Source: Macrosoma leucophasiata | Lineage: Eukaryota; Arthropoda; Insecta; Lepidoptera; Hedylidae | Reading direction: 5' to 3' | Length of the DNA: 64,000 bases | Assembly: GCA_036365455.1 (NCBI GenBank) | Contig: JAWQUS010000007.1 | Location: forward strand, 17,314,001-17,378,000 | Shown: piece by piece, positions 30,271 through 42,395 of the stretch | How positions within the stretch are numbered: position 1 is the first letter of the stretch | Layout of the letters: each line of letters opens with the position of its first letter | The notes under the pieces: generated by a model | What the model was told of the DNA's origin: nothing | Database searches by the model: none | What the model saw: only the letters and a program-made list of their open reading frames with translations | Program-made: the position numbers and the translations under genes

Positions 30271-32924
30271 AATCGGCTTTCTTTGTATGCTAAATACCTA
30301 CCGCACAGTAATAAATGTAGAGCTATTTTCGTAGCAGCACAGAAATGTAAAGCTGTAATAGGTACCTAGCAGGTACTAAATCAAATGAGTTATCTATATT
30401 TCTATCAAAATAGCCTTTGTATTGTGTGCCTGTGTTAAGTGTACCTAAGTGTAGGTTTTTCTGAGAACATTTTTCTGATAACTGTCATGACTTGGCCTAT
30501 CAGACGTTTTCGGTTTATCGTTGATTTTATTGACACCCTGTTCAAAAAAGCGCGTAGGCATCTACGTGCCTTTGAATACAATTTTAGAACAAACGTTACC
30601 TTTCTGCCTATAGCATATTGCACTGAGCTGACTCAATCGATATCCCTGCTAACTACCTGATAACTACCTTTTTATAGGTAACAATTCAATAATTTGACAG
30701 AAACGGAACTAATCCGACGATGAGTCGGGAGGTGGTCGTGTCATCCTAAATCAAAGAATATAGGCGTTCAGGTAAGTGTGTGGCTATCTGATTTTCTTGG
30801 TAGGTACAGTAGGTAGGTCTAGAAATAAATGATACCTCTATACAGAGACTTCTATTCAAAAACGATATTTGATTACTAAAACGTTTGATATGTAAGCAAG
30901 CCTTCCTATCAACATATTTCCGCAATTTAAAATACAATTAACGTCTATAATTTAAAATTCAATTAGAAGTATTCGCGATAGTTAAGCATAGGTATAAAAT
31001 AAAGAATAGGTGGATATATGACGAGGCGTGTAAGTAGAGTAGCGGAGGGTGAACGATGCGGGCGCGCACGTTACAACGTTAACGACTGCGCATGCGCACG
31101 CCATTTGCTTTTGATGAAAATTTTGCAAAGTTATTGGCAGTAGCTTATTTGTTATTTGAAATTATGTGTTATAATATTCAAAACTTGTCTTGGTGGGGGC
31201 ACGACCGTAAAGTACGGTTAGACCCTAAGCTTCGCAAATGGATAACCTGGATTATCTCCCTACTGTTTTTCGCACTTACGAAAGAAGTAACCGGCGCCAA
31301 CTCGCATGTTCGTTGAATAGGTATCATTTCATAATCAAAAATATAGAAAACAATTGATACGTGTATCTATTAGAAAATATTATATAACTCATACCTACTT
31401 GAATTAGCGTCTTCCGAATTGCCAAGTTGGTGATAATCCGATTAAGGGTTTTTTGCTAAGCTATTGATAGAGCTTAGGTAAAATTGTCCATCTTCTGCAT
31501 TCATTTTGTTCTGTAATCTATTTATTACGTTATTAGTACGTGGTAGCAGGTAACGTTGAATGTGACAGTACCTAACTACAAGAAATCAAGTAGATAGGTA
31601 GGTACTTATTAAGATAGAAGTTTAGGTAAGTCGGTACCTAACTTAAAGTCACCGTATGATTGTTAACATGTTTACTCTAAAATGTAAAAGTTAGGTAGAC
31701 TTTCCGTGTTTATTTGTTACAATTTCAATTGTCATATTTTTCTCGTGTCTGTAGAGATTAATAAGATTATGAACCTTAGAACTAAGTAGGTATTTACATG
31801 TGCACTCGGGAAGTTTTAGCATCCTGAAATAATCGTGTAACGGGCTTCCGAAATTACTTGCCTTGTGTAGATTTTTTATACTTGTCTTATGGGTTAGATT
31901 CAATTCTGTGATATTGCGGTAATCTACGATCACTATTAATTGGCGTCCACTTTCTCTATAACCGAAGCAGATCAGATTTTGATTTATAATCAGTCACCAT
32001 TTCAGGTAAGAAGAGCTATCAAACATGTCTATTATAGCTTTTATTCTCCAAGTACCATTAAAGTATATCCTAAACCATTGCCATAAGACTTTATCGACAC
32101 AAAATAAACCACTAATGTGATCTAACGGATGTTTCTACGATGGTACTTATTTGACCGCTTAGGTACCAATTTTATAATTTTATTATACACAATGAAACAA
32201 TAAAGTCACTAATATGAAACTACTTAGGAGATTAACTACACTTATGTGTATTAGTCAACTTATACCTACACACAAAAATAATTTTGAGCAATCATAAACA
32301 GTTAAAAACTGTATTGAATACACAAACAAACGAAAACGGTTGCAGGACCGATGGTGCCGTGCACGTAAATTGTCTGGTAGTTAATCTCCACAGTTTAACT
32401 GCTTTGTCTTGACAAACCCTTTACTTAACACGCCGCAATTTTAGAAATTAAAAACAAATTCTTTGCGCCTTCGGAAGTCGAATCGATGTAACTGGATTTA
32501 CGAAAATCTGTCCATTGTCTGATGGATTTACTGAAGATTTAAATGTAATCTCATATTGCAGTACTTTCTCTCTGGATTTTACGTAGAAGAATGATCTTAC
32601 TGAGTGGATCTTGAATGATTGAAGTCAGATAATATGGGAATTATAAAGCCGACACTATACTTATGCCTTACTTACGTGTTTTTTTTAAGGTTTGTCAATA
32701 TTTAAATATAAATTCGGTTTAATACCTAGGCATTCAAATGCCGACGCTTCTAGCCAACCGTGACATCATAGATTCCGTAATAATGGAACAATTATGCTTT
32801 TAAACGGTTTGTTCTGGCGAAAATTATCAATAATTGGCGAAAAATATCATTTCCCAAACATTTTGTCCCATTTTTTATTTGTATATGTTATTTTCCAACT
32901 TAACGCTTCCCATTGATATTTTTT
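30271..32924. other. gcm upstream DNA, no gene recognised
   Basis: AT-rich with many GGTACCTA-type words. A CpG-rich patch at about 31020-31110 carries the Gcm-type site ATGCGGGC (31056-31063). Short ORFs (30439-30660, 31092-31316, 31691-31933) show no motif. Confidence 0.4.
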
Positions 32925-33202
32925 TATGTAATGGAAGTGGTAAACAAGCATGCAGTTCACATTGATGTTAAGTGATGACTGTAGCGTATAGACACCCACA
33001 CAAAGACCGAGGTCAAACTGCAGATGCGTTACCACTCCTGAGGCGTAAAGTTATGCCTCTGTGCCGGGAATTACAGGGCCGTACATTACTACCTGACCGG
33101 AACACGATAGTGCTGAACACTACCATTTAGCGGCAAGTATATTAGGTAATGCGGTGGTGCCTACGCCCGCGAGCTCCGTCACTGGAGCTCTACTACCAGT
33201 AA
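32925..33202 (-). mobile_element. 285-bp retroposon, full length
   Basis: Antisense: TTATGTAATGGAAGTGGTAA to GGAGCTCTACTACCAG. Confidence 0.88.
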
Positions 33203-33288
33203 AAAATCAGTATCTTATTTCTCAACGAAAGATTTGATAAATAATTGTTATGCAAATTTTTACAAGGGATTTGTGTTAATACGTAATA

Positions 33289-34568
33289 GGTTGGGGAAAA
33301 AGTCTTTTCGCATTATAGTATGTATGAACTTGTAATAAAATCTCTTTGGCTGTAGTATTTGTATCTGGCTGGTTTTGGTATCATTGAAAGTTAAAATTTT
33401 AAAGAACATAATTCCAAATTCAAATTAGGCAAATGTCTGATTTTCATTTGTTTTTCGTACTGTCAAGATGAGTGAATCTAATGAAGAAATTCGATACATT
33501 TTAAAATTTTACTACAAAAAAGGTAAAAATGCAACGCAAGCCGCGAAAAAAATTTGCGATGTTTATGGACCGGACCTAGTGCAGTGTCTGTGAGAGTAGC
33601 ACAAATTTGGTTTAAGCGTTTTCAAACCGGAAATTTTGATGTCAAAGATGCACCTCGCTCTGGTCGCCCTATTACGGATAAAATGGATGCCATTTTTGAA
33701 AAAGTGAAGCAAGATCGACATATCAGTAGTTACGACGTAGCTGAAGAACTGAGAATTGATCACAAAACAGTATTGGCGCATTTGAAAAACGCTGGCTACA
33801 AAAAAAAGCTCGATATTTGGGTACCTCACGAGCTCACTGAAAGAAACCTAATGAACCGTGTACTCATTTGTGATTCTTTATTACGACGTCGTATTAAACC
33901 GAATCATTTTTGAAGAAGCTGATAACTGGTGATGAAAAGTAAAGTGTATCACGTACGAAAAAGGTCGTGGTCAAAGGCCGGTCAGGCTTCACAGACTGTA
34001 ACGAAACCCGGGTTAACTCGCAATAAAGTGATGTTGTGTGTGTGTGGTGGGATTGGAAGGGCATTATTCATTATGAGCTATTACCACCAGGCAGGACTAT
34101 CGATTCTGAACTCTACTGCGAACAACTGATGAGATTAAAGCAAGAAGTTGAGAGAAAGCGGCCGGAATTGATCAATAGAAGGGGTATGGTGTTTCATCAT
34201 GATAACGCTAGACCTCACACATCTATAGCCACTCAGCAAAAATTAAGAGAGTTTGGCTGGGAGGTGTTAATACATCCGCCGTATAGTCCTGACCTTGCAC
34301 CTTCAGATTTCCACCTGTTTCGGTCTCTTCAGAATTCTTTATGCAATGTTAGGTTAACATCACGAGAGGACTGCCAAATCCACTTGTCGCGGTATTTTGA
34401 TGAGAAGTCCCAATTTTTTTATAGCAATGGGATCATGTCCCTACCTACAAGATGGCAAAAGGTTATCGAACAAAATGGTATATACATACTTTAGTTAAAT
34501 TTAAATAAACTATATTAAAAAATGTTTTGAATTATCTTAAAAAATGCGAAGAAACTTTGTCCCCAACC
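33289..34568 (+). mobile_element. mariner element (defective)
   Basis: 1280 bp, flanked by TA (33287-33288, 34569-34570), with terminal inverted repeats GGTTGGGGAAAAAGTCTTTT and, on the other end, GGTTGGGGACAAAGTTTCTT. Encodes a broken D,D34D transposase. Length and ends are those of typical mariners. Confidence 0.92.
33468..34494 (+). pseudogene. mariner transposase, several frameshifts and stops
   Basis: ATG at 33468 (MSESNEEIRYILKFYYKKGK). Helix-turn-helix region and WVPHEL linker signature (WVPHELTERN) are visible. Catalytic triad: Asp in ITGDEK, Asp in HHDNARPH, Asp in PDLAPSD, with 34 residues between the last two, the mariner D,D34D spacing. Breaks include a frame change near 33570, one before 33905, a stop replacing Trp after GDEK, and one near 34050. 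The second half (from 34036) is continuous to TAG at 34494. The subfamily is not certain. Confidence 0.9.
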
Positions 34569-35252
34569 TAATATTTATGTATCTTCACGCCAGGTCCCTA
34601 ACGGGGTAGGCAGAGAGTGTAGAGCGCCAGCTTTTTTATACGTCATTAATTATATCGTCAAATGCATTGATTGGCATACAAATTATATAAAAAATACCTA
34701 ACACCGAACGGTGCGGCGTCCTTCGACCTAAGTAGGGCAACGCGCCAAAAAAACGACGACAAAAACAGCTGAATGGAAAGAATCTCATTTTGTTGAGAAA
34801 ACTTTGCAATATAAAAATTGATAAAATGTTATTTGAAAATTTGTAAGGTATTTGCCCAAGCAAATCATTTGCTACATAATTATTTGCACCATTATACTTT
34901 GGTGAAATAACATTTTGAAATAAAAATACGTGGCAAATAAGAGAATTGCGAATTAAAGTTATTTATGGCAACGATTGGTTTGCCAAAGAAAACTTCGTCG
35001 AAAAGTTTGTTAACAAAATGAAATTTAACGAAAAATATTTGTAGTTGTTTTATAGTACAAAAATCAAATTATATCTATGAAAATCAACACGCCAAGTTTC
35101 TCACGGGGTAGGCTCTGCTTGATAGCACGTCAAATATCTTGGTACAAACCTGCCGTGCCTCTTCTGAATCCATTACTCTCTTCATTCAGATTCTGTAGCC
35201 TCGTGACCCACCTTCAGATCTATCGGAAGATGTATCAAGAGTCTGCGTAAAA

Positions 35253-35297
35253 AACCAAATAGGCCGAGTACGTCCATGGTACTCGACCTATTTGGTT
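35253..35297. repeat. 19-bp hairpin, one mismatch
   Basis: AACCAAATAGGCCGAGTAC (35253-35271), loop GTCCATG, complement 35279-35297 with one G-T type mismatch. Confidence 0.85.
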
Positions 35298-35577
35298 GTT
35301 ATGCCAGAACGCAAAGACACTCTAAACCTCAAGTGTTTATGCAAATTGTAAAATCTACGTGATGTGGTCCGCAGTGGTTCATCATTGGTCGAATAACCCC
35401 CTTCCGTTGTCGCCTACATCAATTGACGCTCAAATAAAAAGTGGTTACGCCACTAACAATTTGCGGCCCCTCACTCCTGCGGAAGTCGTAATTCGCGAAA
35501 TTGACAACAATTCCGTATCAGAATAAGATGACTCGCCTTTCGCGTAGTAAACAAAAATTGATTGAACATTTCTTAAT

Positions 35578-36065
35578 ACAGTACTCAACATTTAATATTG
35601 CACATCGAGCCTACGAAATAGACAATCGGCTATTAGAAATTAAAGAAAAAACGGAAAGAAAAGTTTGATTTCGGGCAGGGATCGAACCTGCGACCTCAGG
35701 ATAACTAGTCCAGCCGCTTTACTTCGGTAGCTTAGTGATAAGTCAAATTTTTCTTTTCGTTTTTTCTTTAATTTCTAAAAGTTTATTCGCATGTGTTATT
35801 GCGAAAAATAAATAGATATTACAATAGACAATCGGCTAGTTTCGACTTAGTAGAGCGTTATCTCTGTTGCACAATGTCTACGTAAGAACTGATAGAGGTT
35901 GTTGGTCTGTGGTGCGGCATTGGTCAAAACTTGAACATAATGGTCGACAAACGTCACACTAACGTCAGATGGGTAAGGTGCGAGAGAGATAACGCTCTAC
36001 AAACCCGAAATAAGCCGAAGTCTCCTTCGTTAGTCGATGTGCAATATTTCTTGTAGGATACTGTA
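35578..36065. mobile_element. MITE hosting a nested snap-back element
   Basis: Ends ACAGTACTCAACATTTAATA and ATATTTCTTGTAGGATACTG are inverted, each with ATTGCACATCGA/TCGATGTGCAAT inside. Subterminal blocks (AGAGCGTTATCTCT, GATAACGCTCTAC) are also inverted. Same family as 17911-18830. Confidence 0.6.
35633..35822 (-). mobile_element. Snap-back element with tRNA-like core, rearranged
   Basis: Same family as 24269-24452, opposite orientation, with the same arms. AATAGACAATCGGCTA occurs on both sides (35617-35632 and 35823-35838), a 16-bp target-site duplication. Inside, the tRNA-like 3' half (GGATCGAACCTGCGACCTCA on the plus strand) is in minus orientation while ACTTCGGTAGCTTAGTGATA is in plus orientation, so the 5' half is inverted in place. 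It is nested inside the MITE at 35578-36065. Confidence 0.75.
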
Positions 36066-36651
36066 ATTATGTTTTGGTGGCAGAATTTTCTTCTACTGGA
36101 AACGAATTCTTCTACTAGTGCAATCAGTCAACTGAACAATGGTGGTCAAACCATTCCAATGGGGCGGTACTAAGTGCCATAACGCAAGACAGGCATCAGC
36201 ACTGCGATCACCAATCAGTATGCCAAGCGTGGCGATTATGGCATATCCCCCTTATGGGGAGTTTTTGGTCCAGCTGTTAACATCTTTCGGGTACAGTGAT
36301 GATTCTTTTTTGCATGGTGTAAAATTATCTAACTTCACATTGTTACTTTGTAGAAAAATGAGATGCGGGAGTCTGTGATTTAAATAGCCACATTATTTAG
36401 CACCCCGACTCAGTACCTCGGTTTTATTAGGCTGGCTTCGATAATATGTTAGTGGTTAGCGGTTGGAGCTACTCATTTTCAACTAAACCCAATAATTAAA
36501 TTATTTGTTTAGATAAATAGGTACACACAGTACACGCCTGCGTGGTCCACCTCAGATTTTTTTTCATTTAGTGTTAACTCCTAAAGTTAACTCATTCAAA
36601 TTCGGTCGAATGATTATCTCTTCTGAGAAACTTTTTCTTTTTGGGATTTTT

Positions 36652-36898
36652 TTACTGGTGGTAGAGGTCCATTGACGGAGCTCGCGGGCGTAGGCAGTGT
36701 TCAGCACTATCGTGTTCCGGTCAGGTGGTAATGTATGGCCTTGTAATTTCAGGCACAGAGGCATAACACCTTAGGCCTTAGGAGTGGTAAAGCATCTGCA
36801 TTTTGACCTTGGTCTGTGTGGGTGTCTATAGGCTGCAGTCATCACTTAACATCAATGTGAACCATCACCATGCCTGTTTGCCACTTCCATTACATTAA
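36652..36898 (+). mobile_element. 285-bp retroposon with internal deletion
   Basis: ACTGGTGGTAGAGGTCCATT to TGTTTGCCACTTCCATTACA; about 40 bp lost between GGCGTAGGCA and GTGTTCAGCAC. Confidence 0.85.
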
Positions 36899-37067
36899 AA
36901 GAAAAGCATTAAAATAATTAAAATTTTACCTAACTTGACTTACTTTCCACACATTTTTGTGCCTTACAGTTGTCACAAATAATATGACTCTACATTTTTA
37001 TAGTTTGTTTGTTGGCAGTTTAATATTTTTATTTAAATTGAGGAAAAAATAACTAACTAATAAGGAA

Positions 37068-37378
37068 CTGCCTCGGTAGCCTAGTGGTAGCAGGCCACTA
37101 CTACTACGCTGAGGTCCTGGGTTCGATTCCCGGGTAGGGGGTTATCAGAGATAATGATGAAAAAGCCTTTGTCTCTGGTTCTATTCATATCATTTTCTGG
37201 AAATTTCCCAGTACCTCAAAGTTTGGTAATGTGCCCGGAGATGTCAACAGGCTCGCCACCTGTTACATGGGCCAAAACGTAACCGGCGAATCGTGGGTGT
37301 TTGCATGTATGCTTGAATGAATGCATTTACCTCTGCCTACCCCTTCGGGGATTACAGGCGTGAAGTTACGTAAAAAAT
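37068..37378 (+). mobile_element. tRNA-derived SINE
   Basis: Head CTGCCTCGGTAGCCTAGTGG with A-box-like TAGCCTAGTGGT and perfect B box GGTTCGATTCC at about 37119; body, then the lepidopteran 3' block CCTACCCCTTCGGGGATTAC and A-rich tail. Degenerate relatives are at 40196-40440 and, as fragments, near 34576 and 35086. Confidence 0.8.
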
Positions 37379-38124
37379 ATTTCAGATATAAAATGTGATA
37401 CTTTTATTGCATTATACCGTAAGGGTGGGTGCTTTTCCACAAGAGATGTGGTATGCTACGTTGCTATGGATGCGTTTGATATCCACCAATCATATTCTTT
37501 GGCATAGCTTACTATTGGTGGAAACGGTCACATATTTTAACCAACTTCGAAAAAAGGAGGTGGATATCAATCCGTCGGAATCTTTTTGTTATTTTATGTT
37601 CACCGATAATTTGAAAACGCCTGTACCGATTTGGATATTTTTTTTGTTTGATCGTAGCGTAGATTTCACATCTTCGCAGCATAGCTGCATAGCACATCTC
37701 TGATGGAAAAGCACCCTAACAGTACTGTAGATATTTGTATGTGAGAGGGGGGATTGTCGGCAGTAAACAGCAGACAGGATTTACCGTCTGTGCTCTGTCA
37801 ACAACGACCGATCAAAGAAGCATGTGCAGTACACGATGTTTTTCACACAGACACTCCTATACTTCAATAAAACTCGAATACGTGTGTTTATATCCACAAA
37901 TTGAGACCAGAAAAGGAAATGGATTGTAAGGTAACATCCGTACTATCCATTCTTAATATTATAAATGCGAAGGTCTGTCTGTCTGTGACGCTTTCACAAG
38001 TTAACCACAACACCGATTTGGATGAAATTTTACAATGAAAATAGTTGAATGAGATCAAATTATTTTTTGTATTTAAGTTGCATGAAAAATCTTACCTTAA
38101 GCCTAAGCTAAGATATGTGACGAA

Positions 38125-38370
38125 AATTAGTGACAATGCTCGAAGGCGTAGGCAAACCCATATTATCTACCTAACATACCTACTATTCCTACTTACCACT
38201 AAATTCCTAAGTTCAGCGCTATCTACAATTTCTGACATATCTATTTATATCTACAGGTATAACAGATGAAGTCTCAGGAGTGGCAAGTGGCAAGGTATTG
38301 AAAACTTGGATTTTTGTATAGATATTATAATGCTACAGTATTCATATATCATCAACGTGAACTGTTTAAT
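38125..38370 (+). mobile_element. 285-bp retroposon, very diverged
   Basis: GCTCGAAGGCGTAGGCA, GTTCAGCGCTATC, TCAGGAGTGGCAAG and ATCAACGTGAACTG survive in order. Confidence 0.55.
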
Positions 38371-38780
38371 CATAAAAGATGTAGGAACGGTCCAAGAACG
38401 GACACAACGAACGCATCTGTAGGTATTATGACAAGTTTAATTTAATGCTTTTGTCTTAGGACGAGTCGAGACTCACACACCACACTACGTCGACATAGTA
38501 TCGCAGTTGTAGGAACCACGGGTCGGTATTGAATATACGAACGAAATAAGAATACAAAAAAATCGTATTATTAAATATTTAAATAATGTGAATTCAGATA
38601 AATCTATCTATTCTATCATAAACGTCCTTCCGCCCGTTCGATGGATTGTATCAGAATGGTTTTGAATACCTAATCATAATATAATCACAACCTGGCTCAC
38701 CGAATCGTAATGCTAACATGAAATAAATCAAGCACAGGTCGCGATCTGTCGGTGACAACACAGATAACCGCGCCACTGAT

Positions 38781-39002
38781 ATGAAATCAACATATCCATC
38801 TCCATTGAACGCGCCCTCGGCCCATAAGCCTTTCCACACAACCGGCGCTCAAACAAAGGATCAAATTAAACAAATCCGCAGACAATCGCGTTCCGACGAA
38901 CACCGACATGAAAGAGAGTTAATCAAACAACTATTTTCAACTCCGAACAAATACTCCCCCGCGTCTGGTGCAACTGTCACTTTAACAAACACATATGATT
39001 GA
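38781..39002 (+). other. Unassigned 73-codon ORF
   Basis: Hydrophilic reading frame (STYPSPLNAPSAHK, QIRRQSRSDEHRHERELIKQ) with higher GC than its neighbours. No family recognised, no flanking splice pattern clear. It may be a spurious ORF or an exon of an unknown transcript. Confidence 0.2.
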
Positions 39003-39937
39003 CCTCCGATTCTCTAATATTTGCAACAATCAGTTTCGGGCGAAACTAATCGGTATAATGCGCAATCGAATTATAATGTCGAGTTTCAGCTTGGCCGGGT
39101 GTCGCAATCGGTTAAAATTATGAAGTCATCTATCTGTTTGCAAAATTCACTGATACCTTTAAATGTAACAGGGTTTCATTTAATATATTACATACATGTT
39201 GCTATTAAATGCTGTAGGTAAATATAGGCGCAGTTGGTTCATGAGTTCTTGTTTTTCACTATTAGTTAGGAATAATGGGACAGCGAGTCGATAAATAGGT
39301 AAATTTATTCTTGAATAGATTATTGTGAAAATGTTATTGGCCTGAGTTCCATAATGAAAAGGAAGATAAATTGCTATTAGAAATACAGTGGGTATAGTTA
39401 CCGTCTCTGTAGTTGTTGAAATTATTGATTTCCAATTTTCAAAGGATTCCAAAAAAGATTTAGTTTAGAAGAAGGGTGTGGTACAAGAGATTTATTAAGT
39501 TTTTAATGTCAAGATTTATTAAGATTAAAACGTCTTTACAATTTTTTACGAATGTTCTGAAAATATTTTTTTATCGTCATAAAAAGCGTATGTGAAGGCA
39601 TCTAATAAAATTGATACCTTGAAAAGATGATAGTCAATAAAACGGCAAGGTGAAAACTGACAACGTGAATAGTTTTGTTGTGAAAAGCCGTGTGTTTGAA
39701 GCTAATTTATTGTCGTCCGTTATCTACATGATGCGGGCGCGCGTGCGCGAGCGCAGGCGCTGTAAGTCAGTGTTGCCAATGCAAACTAACACAAAGTGGC
39801 ATATTAGCGTTTAATATTAGTAAGTGTGTTTTAAAATATTGTAACACGGAGTAATTTTCTAAATTAAATATTTTAAGAGTAGGCATTTATTTCTATAAAT
39901 AAATAAAAATAGTTAATATGTTTTGTTTAATATTTGA

Positions 39938-40160
39938 TATTATACTTGCGGCCCGCCCCGGCTTCGCGCGGATGCAACGTTACCTACCCTCTCGTAGTCA
40001 TGTTAACGTGATGATATATAGCTTAAAACCTTCCTCGATAAATGGGCTGTCTAACACTGAAATAATTTTTCAAGTCGGACCAGTAGTTCCTGAGATTAGC
40101 GCGTTCAAGCAAACAAACAAACAAATTCTTCAGCTTTATAATATTAGTATAGATTTGTGT
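39938..40160 (-). mobile_element. Helitron-like or related interspersed repeat
   Basis: GCGGCCCGCCCCGGCTTCGC at one end and TATAATATTAGTATAGAT at the other are the usual ends of a common lepidopteran interspersed repeat. The CTAGT end is not present. Confidence 0.45.
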
Positions 40161-40195
40161 AGATAAAACATTAAATTATTAAGGGTCTATTTACT

Positions 40196-40440
40196 ATCAT
40201 GAGGTAACTGCCTCAGTAATTTTGTGGTAGTAGGTAGACTCCTACACTGAGCTACTATAGAGTCGACTATAGAGTTATCGAGTGATATTTTACCACTGTC
40301 GTATTTTTGAGTTTTCCAGTGCCACCATTGGAGTTTGGTAAAGTGTCCGGTGATGTCAATAGGCGCACCATCGTGCATGTTTCCTTGAATTCACGAATTT
40401 ATTTTCACTATTTCGTGAATTATAGACATGGAGTTAAGAA
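40196..40440 (+). mobile_element. tRNA-derived SINE, diverged
   Basis: AACTGCCTCAGTAATTTTGTG ... GTTTGGTAAAGTGTCCGGTG ... ends near GAATTATAGACATGGAGTTA; same order of blocks as 37068-37378. Confidence 0.6.
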
Positions 40441-41934
40441 GTTACAATATTAAAATTTAATATTAGTAATCAATTCCCAAATATGGCAAGATTTAGGCAA
40501 AAATTGGCTGACTTGGCGACACTGACGCGGTCGCACCGTTTCGCGCATCCATGGCGACGACAGCTCCACCTCTACTCTACTGTTTAGAATGCAGCACGCG
40601 ACAAAACAACTGTGTCCTTTTTTATTCTTTGGTTTAAGAATAGGTAATAATATGCTACTTTATATGATTGCAGAGCAACTGCCAGATGAGTCATACGTGT
40701 AAACATATATTTATGTACAAGAAAAAAAATGTGATAGCATAATTTCTGCTTCTGGGCTTGGCTTAGTAAATGATTGCCCCAAACGGTAACTATGGTTTTT
40801 AATCTTGAAAACTTTTGTTTTAGTAAAAAGACCTGTTTCTCATTTCTCAAGAAAGTCACAATCAAATTCCATTCAAGTTCATTTTCCATCAATATAGGTC
40901 CTATAACATTGCTGGCAAGTGAATATTTGCATATTACAGACATAACATATTGAAGTGAATCTTCTTTGAAATGTGTTGTGATTTGAAAGTAGGTAGACAG
41001 GAAGTATTGTACAGGACCTACAGTGTATGTGTGCGCATGCGCAGTACAAAGTTTGAATTTTTGAAGGATTCACTTCTACCACGTATGAATTGCACACATG
41101 TTTGTTGCCATTCTGAGGCTTACAAATAGATTTTGTATCTATGCCATGCCACAAGTTATAAGGCTGTATATCTAATACAAATACGATAGCGGTTGGTATA
41201 TCTCAGTTTAGTATACGAGACACATCTAGAGCACATAGAGGTAAACTTGCGAGCTTTAAACTGGAATCACTTAAGCTGGAGTTGTTTAAAACAATTTATG
41301 AAAATAAAATATGGAATGTGGTCCCTATATCATTTGAAAGGTACTTTTATTAGCTTTGGTCATTGTACCGGTAACGCGACCGGCTCCAGTACGCGACCAC
41401 TTGACGGGACGGCCTCCTTTTATTTTAGGTATTAATATTTTTTTAGGAGATAGCAATAAAAAGTAAGCATTTAATATTTCTTGAATACTTTTGTGACAAG
41501 AATCTCACAAGTTTGAACCTAATCGCTTAACCCAAAACAAGAAAATAGGGTCTGAATGCGCGTGACGATACAGTGGTAAGTTCACGTGCCGTATATTGCA
41601 ATTAAAATAGCACGCCGGGCACCAAACAAAGGTAAATTTTATTGATTTGTACTAATATTACATACGATAAAAAGGCATTATTATTTCAATATATAGTTGG
41701 ACTTGATGTTAAAGCGGCCGGGTGGTCGCATTCTAACATTTGAAGCCTTATATTATTTTGCTCATTAACAACTCAATGATGTTTTTATGGTTAAACAATT
41801 AAGAATCTGATGTTATAGAAGCATAAAGATATATGCTTTCAGTTAGCGACCACTGGTTTTCTTGTTAGAACTTCGTCTAATTTACTCACTAAAATGACTG
41901 CCATCTATCGATAGCAACCGTGACCGACAGCTTA

Positions 41935-42145
41935 ACGTGCCTCCCGAAGCCTTGCCATTAAACCTTGTTGGAGGCCTTATGGGCGGTTTAAAAACATCGG
42001 ACAGCGGCTTGGCCACTAACCTCGTATCTCCACTAACCCGCATTGGAGCAGCGTGGTGGGGTAAGCTCCAGGCCTCCCCCCAAAAAGGGGAGAGATTCGT
42101 GCCCAGCAGTGGGACGTATCATGGGTTGCCGTTATTATTATTATA
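41935..42145 (+). mobile_element. LINE 3' fragment
   Basis: CGCATTGGAGCAGCGTGGTG, AAGGGGAGAGATTCGTGCCC and AGCAGTGGGACGTATCATGG are the conserved 3' end of a lepidopteran non-LTR element, followed by a TTATTATTATTA tail. Directly followed by a scrap of the 285-bp retroposon (42145-42207, antisense). Confidence 0.7.
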
Positions 42146-42275
42146 TTAAGTAATGCAGAGGTGCCTACGCCCGCTACGAGCTCCGTCACTGGGGCTCTAC
42201 CACAGCGAGTGTAAGACCAAGTTGGCATCTAAAAAGCTTGGGGTGCATAACAAAGCGAGGTAGTATTTCACTTCG

Positions 42276-42395
42276 GACAGAGAATATGTAATAATGCTAC
42301 GTATAGAATGGACACTTCGACGTCTTGCCCGATTTCCCCGCCTCACCCAACCGCCTCCCCTATTATGGGCGACGTTTGGTATTCTCTACGTGCGT
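42276..42395 (+). repeat. Interspersed repeat, inverted copy of 9711-9830
   Basis: GACAGAGAATATGTAATAAT ... CTTATTATGGGCGACGTTTGG-type block ... ATTCTCTACGTGC, same order as the reverse complement of 9711-9830. The 23-bp beginning is also present alone at 26865-26887. Confidence 0.7.

Noticed and set aside
31092..31316. 74-codon hydrophobic ORF near a CpG patch
   Set aside because: No motif or splice support; treated as chance.
37072..37142. tRNA gene (perfect B box)
   Set aside because: It is the head of a SINE with a body and a characteristic 3' end; the anticodon region is not tRNA-like.
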